Source: Pseudomonas silesiensis (GTDB taxonomy: Bacteria; Pseudomonadota; Gammaproteobacteria; Pseudomonadales; Pseudomonadaceae). From it: a DNA stretch of 64,000 nucleotides. Both the position numbers and the translations under genes were made by a program. The stretch lies in assembly GCF_001661075.1 (NCBI RefSeq), contig NZ_CP014870.1, positions 2,810,501-2,874,500 of the forward strand, read 5' to 3'. Every line of letters starts with the position of its first letter. The stretch's first letter is position 1. Below the pieces are notes generated by a model. That model ran no database searches. It saw only the letters and a program-made list of their open reading frames with translations, and had not been told where the DNA came from. Shown in pieces: positions 1 through 8,070 of this stretch.

Positions 1-1171
1 GCCCGGCGGCGAAGGCGGTGATCGGCAACATGGGTGACACCAGCACGTCGTAGCGGCTATGGAACTCAGCCATATGCGCCACCAGCGCCGCGCGGGCTTC
101 CAGCGCTAGCGTGTAGTCGTGCAGGCTGATGCGTTCGCCCTGTTCGGCAATGCGCAGCAGGCCCGGGTCGAGTTGTGCCCGTTGCGCCGGGCTCAGTTGT
201 CCGGCCAGTCGTGCGGCACCGGCGAACCACAGGGTGTTGAACAGTTCCAGCGGATCGCTGAAACCCGGGTCGACCTGTTCGACGTGGGCACCCAGTTGCG
301 CCAGGCGCTCCACTGCCTGGGCCACCACCCGGGCCACCTGCGGATCGACCTTCACGTAGCCGAAATCCGGGCTGTAGGCGATGCGCAGGCCTCTGAGATC
401 AGTGCTCTCAGCTAACCAGGGCGTGCTGCGTGGTGCTCCGGCCAAGCCGTCCCGGCTATCCGGTCGCGCGACGGTTTGCAGCATCAATACCGCATCGTCG
501 ACGGTGCGGGTCATCGGCCCCAGGTGCGAGAGCAGGGTCATGGCGCTGGCCGGCCACTGGGGGACGTAACCGAAGGTCGGCTTGATCCCGAAGGTGCCGG
601 TGAAGGCGCAGGGGATGCGAATCGAACCGCCGGCATCGCTGCCCTGGTGCAGCACCCCGAGGTTCAGCGAAGCCGCCGCGGCCGCACCGCCGGAGGAACC
701 GCCGGCCGTCATGCGCGTGTCCCAGGGGTTGCGGGTGATGCCGTAGAGCGGGTTGTCGGTCACACCTTTCCAGCCGAATTCCGGGGTGGTGGTCTTGCCG
801 AGCAGCACCGCGCCGGCGTTGCGCATAAAGGCCGGGAAGGGCGCATCCACTTCCCAGGGGCCCGTGGCAGAGGTGGTTCTGGAACCCTTGCGCGTGGGCA
901 TGCCACGGGTCAGGGTCAGGTCCTTGATCGACGCCGGCACACCGTCCAGTGCGCCGCACGGCTGGCCCTTGAGCCAGCGCTGTTCGGAGGCCCGCGCCGC
1001 GTCGAGCGCGCCTTGCTGATCAACATGGCAATAGGCGTTGACCTGCGGGTTGAAGCGCTCGATGCGCGCCAGGGCGTCCTCGGTCACCTCCACCGGTGAC
1101 AGGCGCTTGTCGCGGTAACGGGCCAGTAGCTCGACGCCGCTCATCTCGGCGATTTCGGTAGGTTGCTTCAT
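1..1171 (-). CDS. Amidase signature family hydrolase (3' end outside the window)
   Basis: Partial gene; the reading frame runs off the left edge, so the C-terminus is missing. About 390 residues are visible. The amidase signature triad can be read: Lys83 in SIKDLTL, the cis-Ser in GGSSGG near residue 159, and the nucleophile Ser183 in DAGGSIRIP. Members of this family hydrolyse amide bonds in the cytoplasm; the exact substrate cannot be read from sequence. The ATG at 1171 overlaps the stop codon of the preceding carbamoyl-amino-acid hydrolase (ATGA), so the two are translationally coupled. The gene is last in the visible part of a Liv-type importer operon, which suggests that it acts on the imported compound or on the product of the upstream hydrolase. 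The family is certain; the substrate is inference. Confidence 0.93.
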   Translation of the reverse strand, partial: MKQPTEIAEMSGVELLARYRDKRLSPVEVTEDALARIERFNPQVNAYCHVDQQGALDAARASEQRWLKGQPCGALDGVPASIKDLTLTRGMPTRKGSRTTSATGPWEVDAPFPAFMRNAGAVLLGKTTTPEFGWKGVTDNPLYGITRNPWDTRMTAGGSSGGAAAAASLNLGVLHQGSDAGGSIRIPCAFTGTFGIKPTFGYVPQWPASAMTLLSHLGPMTRTVDDAVLMLQTVARPDSRDGLAGAPRSTPWLAESTDLRGLRIAYSPDFGYVKVDPQVARVVAQAVERLAQLGAHVEQVDPGFSDPLELFNTLWFAGAARLAGQLSPAQRAQLDPGLLRIAEQGERISLHDYTLALEARAALVAHMAEFHSRYDVLVSPMLPITAFAAG

Positions 1172-2454
1172 GCCGCGTGTCCTCCTTGGCCTTGTGCCGC
1201 ATTGACCATGGCGCGCAACAATACGGCGCAACCGTCAGCCAGGTCCTGGGGCGCGGCGTTTTCAATTTCGTTGTGGCTGATCCCCCCCTCGCAGGGTACG
1301 AAGATCATCCCGGCCGGGCCCAGTTCGGCGACGAAGATCGCGTCGTGTCCGGCACCGCTGACGATGTCCATGTGGCTCAGGCCCAACTGCTCGGCGCCCT
1401 GGCGCACGGCGGCGACACAGGCGGGGTCGAAGTCCAGCGGCGGGAAGTCGGCGGTAGGGGTCAGCTCGTAGCTCAGACCGTGCTGCAGACAAGTGTCTTC
1501 GATCACCTGGCGCACCTCATCGACCATGGCTTGCAGCTTGTCGGCATGCAAGTGGCGCAGATCGATGGTCATCTGCACTTGACCTGGAATCACATTACGC
1601 GAGCCAGGGTGCAGGGTCAGGCAGCCGACGGTACCGCAAGCGTGAGGCTGTTGCGCATGGGCGATGCGGTTGACCGCGCTGACGACTTGCGCGGCGCCGA
1701 CCAGGGCGTCCTTGCGCAAGTGCATCGGCGTCGGCCCGGCATGGGCCTCCACCCCGGTCAGGGTCAGGTCGAACCATTTCTGCCCAAGGCAACCCATGAC
1801 CACGCCGATGGTGGTCTCACGGTCTTCCAGAACCGGGCCCTGTTCGATGTGTGCCTCGAAATAGGCACCCACCGGATGGCCAAGCACCGCCCGCGACCCG
1901 GCATAGCCGATGCGCTGCAACTCGCTGCCCACCGACAGCCCGTGTTCATCCTGCTTGCACAGGGTGTCCTCGAGGTCGAACTTACCGGCGAACACTCCCG
2001 AGCCCATCATGCACGGCGGGAATCGTGAGCCTTCTTCGTTGGTCCAGACCACCACCTCGATCGGCGCCTCGGTCTGCACGCCGAGGTCATTGAGGGTACG
2101 GATCACCTCCAGTCCGGCCATTACCCCGTAGCAGCCATCGAACTTGCCGCCGGTGGGCTGGGTGTCGATATGGCTACCGGTCATCACCGGTGCTCGCTCG
2201 GGGTTTCGTCCGGCGCGGCGGGCAAAAATGTTACCGATGCCGTCGATGCTGACGGTGCAACCGGCCTCTTCGCACCAGCGCACGAACAGGTCGCGGGCCT
2301 GCCGGTCCAGGTCGGTCAGGGCCAGGCGACAGACGCCGCCCTTGGCGGTGGCGCCCAGCTGCGCAAGGTCCATCAGCGATTGCCAGAGACGTTCGCAGTT
2401 GATCAGGGGGGCGCTGTTTTGCAACTGGGGTGCAGACACTATCGGGTTGTTCAT
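1168..2454 (-). CDS. M20 family N-carbamoyl-L-amino-acid hydrolase / allantoate amidohydrolase-like
   Basis: 428 aa, typical length for the HyuC/AllC/AmaB branch of peptidase family M20. Metal-ligand motifs are visible: GSHIDTQP (His95, Asp97), KFDGCYGV (Asp106), the NEEGSRF glutamate pair at about 140-141, and the dimerisation-domain motif GVEAHAGPTPM. The C-terminal GAGHDA motif holds the last ligand. Such enzymes remove a carbamoyl group from N-carbamoyl amino acids or ureido compounds, releasing ammonia and CO2. The start ATG at 2454 has GGAGAG in front. It begins 13 bases after the livF-like stop and overlaps the downstream amidase by four bases. I infer a role in hydantoin, ureido or carbamoyl-amino-acid breakdown; allantoate or beta-ureidopropionate are alternatives. 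Confidence 0.9.
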   Translation of the reverse strand: MNNPIVSAPQLQNSAPLINCERLWQSLMDLAQLGATAKGGVCRLALTDLDRQARDLFVRWCEEAGCTVSIDGIGNIFARRAGRNPERAPVMTGSHIDTQPTGGKFDGCYGVMAGLEVIRTLNDLGVQTEAPIEVVVWTNEEGSRFPPCMMGSGVFAGKFDLEDTLCKQDEHGLSVGSELQRIGYAGSRAVLGHPVGAYFEAHIEQGPVLEDRETTIGVVMGCLGQKWFDLTLTGVEAHAGPTPMHLRKDALVGAAQVVSAVNRIAHAQQPHACGTVGCLTLHPGSRNVIPGQVQMTIDLRHLHADKLQAMVDEVRQVIEDTCLQHGLSYELTPTADFPPLDFDPACVAAVRQGAEQLGLSHMDIVSGAGHDAIFVAELGPAGMIFVPCEGGISHNEIENAAPQDLADGCAVLLRAMVNAAQGQGGHAA

Positions 2455-2467
2455 TGCATCTCTCCAG

Positions 2468-3163
2468 TCAGGCGCTCAGGGCCAGGTAGCGGTTCTTGAT
2501 GGTCGGGTCGGCACGGAAGTCAGCGGCGCTGCCTTCGTAAACCACACGGCCCTGTTCGAGGACGTAATGGCGGTCGGCGAGCTTGTCGCAGACCATCAGG
2601 TTCTGCTCCACCAGCAGTACCGGCAGACCGTCGTCCTTGATCTTGCGCAGGATCTTCACCAGCTCATCGACGATCACTGGCGCCAGGCCTTCGGTGGGCT
2701 CATCGAGGATCAGCAGCTTGGGGTCGTTGAGCAGGGCGCGGGCGATGGCCAGCATTTGCTGTTCGCCGCCGGACAGCGCGTGGCCGGCGTTTTTGCGCCG
2801 TTCCTTGAGGCGCGGAAACATGGTGTAGACATCCTCCAGCTGCCAGCGGCTGGTCTTGCGCTGGGCAATACGCAGGTTTTCCTCGACGCTGAGCAAGCGG
2901 AAGATGCCACGGTGTTCCGGCACCAGCGCCAGCCCCTGACGGGCGATCTCGAAGATCTTCTGGCCAACCAGTTGCTTGCCATTGAAACGGATCTGTCCCT
3001 GGCGTGGGCAAATGATCCCCAGGATGCTGCGCAGGGTCGTGGTCTTGCCCGCACCGTTGCGTCCCAGCAGGGTCACCAGTTCACCGGCGTTGACCTGCAG
3101 CGAGACGCCTTCGAGGACGTGGCTCTTGTCATAGTAGGAATGGATATTCTCGACGGTCAGCAT
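2468..3163 (-). CDS. livF: ABC transporter ATP-binding protein, LivF type
   Basis: 231 aa, normal for LivF/UrtE. The Walker A motif GRNGAGKT lies at 34-41, the ABC signature LSGGEQQ at about 130-136 and the Walker B LLILDEP at 150-156. It is one of two cytoplasmic ATPases that would drive the importer formed with the two permeases upstream. Its ATG shares one base with the stop of the livG-like gene. Branched-chain amino acids, amides and urea are all carried by this transporter family; the operon partners here (carbamoylase and amidase) favour an amide-like or ureido substrate over leucine. Confidence 0.93.
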   Translation of the reverse strand: MLTVENIHSYYDKSHVLEGVSLQVNAGELVTLLGRNGAGKTTTLRSILGIICPRQGQIRFNGKQLVGQKIFEIARQGLALVPEHRGIFRLLSVEENLRIAQRKTSRWQLEDVYTMFPRLKERRKNAGHALSGGEQQMLAIARALLNDPKLLILDEPTEGLAPVIVDELVKILRKIKDDGLPVLLVEQNLMVCDKLADRHYVLEQGRVVYEGSAADFRADPTIKNRYLALSA

Positions 3164-3921
3164 CAGGCGGCTTCTCCCAGGTAGGCGATACGCACGCGCT
3201 CATCGGCGCGGACGAATTCCGGTGTGCCCTCGACCAGGATCTGGCCGTGGCTCATGACGGTGATGCGTTGGCTGATGGACATGACGATGCTCATGTTGTG
3301 CTCGATCAGCAACACGGTGTGATCGCGGCCCAGGTCGCTGATCAGTTGAGTCATGATCGGGATGTCATCGATGCCCATGCCGGACGTGGGCTCATCGAGC
3401 ATCAGCAGTTTTGGTCTGGAGCAGATCGACATGCCGACTTCCAGCACCCGCTGCTGGCCGTGGGACAGTTCGCCGGCGAGGGTGTCGGCGCGTGTCGTCA
3501 GTTGCAGGCGTTCGAGTACCTGATCAGCCATCTCCAGATGTTCGCGGCGACTGTCGACGTGACGCCAGAAGTTCAGCGCCGCCAGCCCATCGCGACCCTG
3601 GGCGGCCAGGCGCAGGTTTTCCCGTACGCTGAGGTTCTGGAACAGGCTGGTCAACTGGAACGAGCGAGCCATGCCCAGGCCGACCCGGCCGTGCGCCGGT
3701 TTCTTGATGATGTTTTTGCCGTTGAACAGGATGGCCCCGGCGGTGGCCTGGCGTTCACCGGTCAGGCAGTGGAACAGGCTGGTCTTACCGGCGCCGTTGG
3801 GGCCGATGATGGTGTGAATGGTGCCGGCCTCGACCTTCAGGTTGACGCCATTGACCGCGCGGAAGGCGCCATAGGCCAGTTCCAGGTCGCGGGTTTCCAG
3901 CAGGTACTGAGGGTTGGTCAT
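3163..3921 (-). CDS. livG: ABC transporter ATP-binding protein, LivG type
   Basis: 252 aa from the ATG at 3921, which overlaps the preceding livM-like stop (ATGA). A longer reading from 3999 would lie inside livM and is not needed. Walker A GPNGAGKT is at 40-47, the signature is LSHGQQR and Walker B is LLMLDEP, followed by the GMGIDD variant of the LivG D-loop region. It is the second ATPase of the importer, acting as a heterodimer with the LivF-type protein at the inner face of the membrane. Confidence 0.93.
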   Translation of the reverse strand: MTNPQYLLETRDLELAYGAFRAVNGVNLKVEAGTIHTIIGPNGAGKTSLFHCLTGERQATAGAILFNGKNIIKKPAHGRVGLGMARSFQLTSLFQNLSVRENLRLAAQGRDGLAALNFWRHVDSRREHLEMADQVLERLQLTTRADTLAGELSHGQQRVLEVGMSICSRPKLLMLDEPTSGMGIDDIPIMTQLISDLGRDHTVLLIEHNMSIVMSISQRITVMSHGQILVEGTPEFVRADERVRIAYLGEAA

Positions 3922-4934
3922 GACAATTTCTCCTCGGTCGGCGCGGCCGTCTTGCGTTGACCCTTGAGGCGTTCGAACAGACTCGACAACCCGCCCCACA
4001 ACCCGCCGCGCATGAACACCACTACCAGGATCAGGATGATCCCCAAGAGCATCAGCCAGCGTGGCCAGAGATCGGAGAGGAACTCGCCGAGCAGGACGAT
4101 GGAGCCGGCGCCCAGCAAGGAGCCGAACAGCGAACCGGTGCCGCCGACAATGGTCATGATCAGGATGTTTTCCGACATCGCCAGGTCAATGTTCGACAGC
4201 GGTACGAAATGCAGGAGCATGGCGTACAGCGCCCCGGCGATCCCGGTCACTGCGCCGGACAACATGAACACCAGGATCTTGAAATGCCGGGTGTCGTAGC
4301 CGATGGCGGCGGCGCGGGTTTCGTTCTCGCGGATCGCCATCAGCGTACTGCCGAATGGCGAGGCGATTACCCGGCGGGCGCCGATGAAGATCAGCAGGAA
4401 CAGCACCGCGACGAACCCGTAGAAGTAACGGGCGTCGCTCAGCGACAGCAGCACGGTGTCGCCGATGCGGATTTCCGGGCGCGGCACGCTGAGCAGGCCA
4501 TTGTCGCCGCCGGTCCAGTCGCTCAGGGTGTAGGCGATGAAGTAGGCCATCTGGCTGAACGCGAGGGTCAGCATCACGAAATAGATGCCGGTGCGACGAA
4601 TCGCCAGGGCGCCTACCAGCAACGCCAGCACTGCGCCGGCCAATGCGGCACCGAGCAGGGCGCTTATCAACCCCAGTTCCAGGTGGATCATCAACAACGC
4701 GGCGCAGTAGGCGCCCGCACCGAAGAAGATGCCCTGGCCGAATGACAGCAGCCCGGTGTAGCCCAGCAGCAGGTTACAGGCCAGCGCCGCCAGGGCGAAA
4801 ATCAGGATTTCCGTGGCCAGGGTCGCCGATGGCAGCACCAGCGGCAGGCCAATCAATACCGCAATCACCAACAGCAGCATGGAGCGCGACTGAGTCTTGG
4901 CGAAGGGCAGGGGGTTTTTTTCGCTCATGATCAT
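3918..4934 (-). CDS. livM: Branched-chain-type ABC transporter permease, LivM type
   Basis: 338 aa polytopic inner-membrane protein with at least eight hydrophobic stretches. The family's cytoplasmic EAA-like loop is recognisable around SLMAIRENETRAAAIGYD. The ATG at 4934 overlaps the stop of the livH-like gene by four bases (ATGA); a second in-frame ATG two codons later (4928) is possible. It pairs with the LivH-type permease to form the substrate channel. It belongs to the tightly coupled importer operon. Confidence 0.93.
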   Translation of the reverse strand: MIMSEKNPLPFAKTQSRSMLLLVIAVLIGLPLVLPSATLATEILIFALAALACNLLLGYTGLLSFGQGIFFGAGAYCAALLMIHLELGLISALLGAALAGAVLALLVGALAIRRTGIYFVMLTLAFSQMAYFIAYTLSDWTGGDNGLLSVPRPEIRIGDTVLLSLSDARYFYGFVAVLFLLIFIGARRVIASPFGSTLMAIRENETRAAAIGYDTRHFKILVFMLSGAVTGIAGALYAMLLHFVPLSNIDLAMSENILIMTIVGGTGSLFGSLLGAGSIVLLGEFLSDLWPRWLMLLGIILILVVVFMRGGLWGGLSSLFERLKGQRKTAAPTEEKLS

Positions 4935-5791
4935 GCTCTCCCGAACAGGCCGTAGGGACGGACCAGAATGACCGCCGCCATGGCGCCGTAAATCATCAGG
5001 CTGGCGCCTTGGGGCCAGATGGTGGTCATCAGGCTTTGCACCACACCGACCAGCAAACCGCCGACCAGCGCACCGCTGAAGGAACCCATGCCGCCGATCA
5101 CCACCACCACGAACGCGACCCCGAGAATCTCCGGGCCGACAAAGGGTTGGGCGCCGCGCAAGGGTGCAAACAGCACACCGGCGATACCCGCCAGGGCGAC
5201 ACCGAGGGCGAAAGTCATGGAGAACAGCCGGAAGATGTTGGTGCCCAGCAGCGACACCGTTTCAGTGCTTTCACTGCCGGCACGTACCAACGCACCGAAA
5301 CGCGTGCATTCCAATAGCAGCCACAATGTCAGCCCGATCAGTCCGGAAAAGACGATCAGGAACAAGCGGTAGTAGGGATACACGAAGTCGCCGATGATCA
5401 ATACGCCGCGCAGCAGTTCCGGCACCGCGACGCTCTTGCCCACCGGACCCCAGATCAGCACGCTGGCTTCCTGGATAATCAGCGCGATGCCAAGGGTCAC
5501 CAGAATCTGGAAGGTGTGGGGTAAGTGGTAGATCCTCTGGATCAATAATCGCTCGATGGCCCAGGCCAGGGCGGCTACCACCAACGGCGCCAGGAGCAGT
5601 GCCAGCCAGAAGCTTCCGCTCAGGCTGACCACGGTGTAGCAGATGTAGGCGCCGAGCACGAAAAACGCGCCGTGGGCGAAGTTGACGAAGTTCAGCAGGC
5701 CGAAAATGATCGTCAAGCCGACGGCGATCAGGAAGTAGATCATCCCCAGGCCAAGGCCATTGAGGATCTGGAACAGGTAAAGATTGAGCAT
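4931..5791 (-). CDS. livH: Branched-chain-type ABC transporter permease, LivH type
   Basis: 286 aa polytopic permease with the family's N-terminal segment GLGLGMIYFLIAVGLTIIFG and the FNFAHG-like sequence (here NFVNFAHGAFF). Length and motifs fit LivH/UrtB. It is the first permease of the importer operon, separated from the binding-protein gene by 83 bases that hold the AGGAG-like ribosome-binding site but no convincing terminator. Downstream genes overlap each other, which implies a single transcript. Confidence 0.93.
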   Translation of the reverse strand: MLNLYLFQILNGLGLGMIYFLIAVGLTIIFGLLNFVNFAHGAFFVLGAYICYTVVSLSGSFWLALLLAPLVVAALAWAIERLLIQRIYHLPHTFQILVTLGIALIIQEASVLIWGPVGKSVAVPELLRGVLIIGDFVYPYYRLFLIVFSGLIGLTLWLLLECTRFGALVRAGSESTETVSLLGTNIFRLFSMTFALGVALAGIAGVLFAPLRGAQPFVGPEILGVAFVVVVIGGMGSFSGALVGGLLVGVVQSLMTTIWPQGASLMIYGAMAAVILVRPYGLFGRA

Positions 5792-5874
5792 GCAGGTACC
5801 CTCTGCAGGAGGCCGGCCGACTGAGGCGTCACCCGGCCCGCTGCCTGCGGCAAGCGGTAGAAAGGTTTCTGGTG

Positions 5875-7077
5875 TCAGCCCAGGACGCAGCCGGTCGCGT
5901 CTGCCGGCGGGAACGAGCGGCCGGAACTGACGACCTGCGCCAGGTCATCCTTGTCGCGCATGTCGGCGGTGGCCTTGCCCACTAACAGGTAGTAATCCTT
6001 GATCACCTGATGATCGTCGGCGCGGATCGACTCCTGGCCAGTCGGGCCTTCGTAGCTCAAGCCCTGCATGGCCTTGGACACGGTAGGGCCGTCGAAGCTG
6101 CCGGTGGCGATGATGCTCTCGAGCATGATCCGGGTGCCGATGTAATCGGCCGCCAGCGGGTAGGTGGGATTGATCCCGTATTTAGCCTGGGTGATCTTCA
6201 CCAGCTCGCGGTTGAGCGGGGTATCGACCTGGTGCCAGTACTGGGCGCCGAGGTAGACGCCTTCGAGCACATCGCTGCCCAGCTCCTGGAACTGGTCGAG
6301 CCCGGCGGACCACACCAGCAGCACTTTCATGCGCTCCTTGATGCCGAAATTCACGGCCTGGCGCAGGGCGTTGGAGGACTGGCTGCCGAAGTTGAGCAGC
6401 ACCAGCACGTCAGGTTGCGCGGCGATGGCGTTGGTCAGGTAGCCGGAGAATTCCTGTTCCTGCAATGAGTGATAACTGTTGCCGATGTGTTCGATGCCAT
6501 GCTCGGCGCACACCTGCTTCGCACCGGCGAGCAGCGCTTCGCCGAACACGTATTGCGGGGTGATGGTGTACCAGCGTTTGGCGTTGGGCAGCAGCTTGAT
6601 CAGCGGCACCATGGTTTCGCGAATGGCGCCGTAGGTCGGCACCGACCAGCGAAAGGTCGAGGCGTTGCAGTCCTTGCCGGTGACCTCATCGGCGCCCACC
6701 GGCGTCATGAACACTCCACCCACCTTGCCCACTTCCTTGGACACCGCCAGCGCTGAAGACGATAGGGTGCAACCCTGGAAAAATCGCGCGCCATCCTGGG
6801 CAATTGCCTCCTGGACTTTGCGCACTGCCTTGCCGGCGTTGCCTTCGGTGTCGATTACCTTGTAGTTCAGCGGTCGGCCGAGCAAGGTCGGATGTTGCTC
6901 TACTGCCAGGCGCGAGCCCATGTCGGCGAACTTGCCGTAACTGGCGAACGCACCGGACATCGATTTGAGCCCATAAAAGGTAAAGGGCTCGGCGGCAAAC
7001 GCATGACGTACACCCAGCGGAAGGCTGAGGGCTCCGGCTACGGTCAGACTGGCTTTCAACAACGTACGACGCTGCAT
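5875..7077 (-). CDS. Periplasmic substrate-binding protein of the Liv-type importer
   Basis: 400 aa from the ATG at 7077, preceded by GGGAG. The N-terminus MQRRTLLKASLTVAGALS carries an RR pair followed by a hydrophobic stretch and an AFA cleavage site, so export through the Tat route is plausible, though Sec cannot be excluded. The body is a Periplas_BP_6 (Leu/Ile/Val-binding) fold, as in the amide/urea-binding branch. It is the first gene of the importer operon and sets its substrate range. The ligand is not deducible from sequence, but the co-transcribed carbamoyl hydrolase and amidase suggest an amide or ureido compound. A longer start at 7122 lacks a ribosome-binding site. Confidence 0.9.
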   Translation of the reverse strand: MQRRTLLKASLTVAGALSLPLGVRHAFAAEPFTFYGLKSMSGAFASYGKFADMGSRLAVEQHPTLLGRPLNYKVIDTEGNAGKAVRKVQEAIAQDGARFFQGCTLSSSALAVSKEVGKVGGVFMTPVGADEVTGKDCNASTFRWSVPTYGAIRETMVPLIKLLPNAKRWYTITPQYVFGEALLAGAKQVCAEHGIEHIGNSYHSLQEQEFSGYLTNAIAAQPDVLVLLNFGSQSSNALRQAVNFGIKERMKVLLVWSAGLDQFQELGSDVLEGVYLGAQYWHQVDTPLNRELVKITQAKYGINPTYPLAADYIGTRIMLESIIATGSFDGPTVSKAMQGLSYEGPTGQESIRADDHQVIKDYYLLVGKATADMRDKDDLAQVVSSGRSFPPADATGCVLG

Positions 7078-7135
7078 GGGGTAACTCCCTGGTTTAATTA
7101 TTGGCAGGAGTGGCAATGGCAAAACGGCGCATCAC

Positions 7136-7155
7136 GGCCTGTGGGCAGGCCTTTT
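7136..7155 (+). terminator. Short hairpin between regulator and importer genes
   Basis: GGCCTG and CAGGCC form a 6-bp stem with a TGGG loop, followed on the plus strand by TTTT. No plus-strand gene ends here, so its role is unclear. On the minus strand it lies between the GntR gene and the binding-protein gene and could partly separate their transcripts. Confidence 0.3.
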
Positions 7156-7175
7156 ATTGGAGGTCGGAGCGGACT

Positions 7176-7946
7176 TCAGTGGGTGTGATCGAACTCCAGT
7201 AAAAAGTGGCGGGTGACTTCCCCTTCGAGGGCGCTCATGTGGTGCTCGGCATCGCACATGTGTTCATGCATCAGTGTGCGCACGCTGTTTTCGTCCTCGG
7301 CTTGCAGGGCGTTCAGCAGGCGTTTGTGGTAGTCGAGGTTGGCGGCGTCGAACTGCTTGCGTTTGGGTTTGTAGGCTTTCTTCAACACCACCAGGTCGCG
7401 CAGCAGGTCGTTGAGAAACTGCGCCATGAACGCGAGCAACGGGTTGGGACAGGCACGGGCCAGCAGGTTGTGGAACTCCAGTTCGGCCAGGCGCTGTTCG
7501 CGCTGGCCGGCTTCGCTGTCTTCCGGTGCGCTGCAGAAATCGACGTTGTCTTGCAGGGCTTTGAAGTCAGTCGCGCTGAGGCGGCCGATCACCGATACCG
7601 CCAGTTCCACCTCGATGACCTTGCGCAGTTGGTACACCTGCTCGCCATCCAGGTGCTGGAAGTGCAGGTAGTTGCGCAAGGCGCGGCTGGCCGGTTCGGT
7701 GCCGGCCTCATTCAGGTACGCACCGCCGCTGGGGCCGGTGCGGGTGTTGACCAGGCCTTCGACCTCAAGGGCCTTGAGCGCTTCACGCGCCGAGCCCTTG
7801 GAGCACTGGAAGCTTTCCATCAGCTCGCGCTCGGTTGGCAAACGGTCGCCAGGGCGCAGCGCGTCGGTGACGATGGAGCGCTTGACCGACTCGACAATCA
7901 CATCGGAAAGCTTCTGGCGTTTGCGGCGGATCGGGCGACTGAGCAT
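7176..7946 (-). CDS. GntR family transcriptional regulator, FadR subfamily (FCD domain)
   Basis: 256 aa. The N-terminal winged helix spans about residues 10-75, with the GntR hallmark LRPGDRLPTERELMESF and the SKGSAREALKALE recognition helix. The C-terminal all-helical FCD ligand domain (about 85-230) contains the conserved Asp/His positions near EFHNLLARACPNP and HKRLLNAL. It is encoded just upstream of, and on the same strand as, the importer/hydrolase operon, and probably senses the imported substrate or a product. A perfect 9-bp inverted repeat in front of its own start is a candidate operator. Confidence 0.92.
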   Translation of the reverse strand: MLSRPIRRKRQKLSDVIVESVKRSIVTDALRPGDRLPTERELMESFQCSKGSAREALKALEVEGLVNTRTGPSGGAYLNEAGTEPASRALRNYLHFQHLDGEQVYQLRKVIEVELAVSVIGRLSATDFKALQDNVDFCSAPEDSEAGQREQRLAELEFHNLLARACPNPLLAFMAQFLNDLLRDLVVLKKAYKPKRKQFDAANLDYHKRLLNALQAEDENSVRTLMHEHMCDAEHHMSALEGEVTRHFLLEFDHTH

Positions 7947-7959
7947 GCTGTTCTATTGA

Positions 7960-7993
7960 TCCTATTAATGCGGATAAATAGTACTTAATAGGA
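7960..7993. promoter_or_regulatory. Candidate operator of the GntR regulator
   Basis: TCCTATTAA (7960-7968) and TTAATAGGA (7985-7993) form a perfect inverted repeat with a 16-base spacer, 14 bases upstream of the regulator's start codon. A further CTATTGATCC half lies next to it. The AT-rich spacer could also hold the -10 element. Autoregulation is inferred, not shown. Confidence 0.5.
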
Positions 7994-8070
7994 CATGGCC
8001 TGGTGCGTCAATCGCCCAGCGGACGAGGTGTCGCTTTCGGTGTCCAAGGGTCGTAATCAGATACAGGCAC

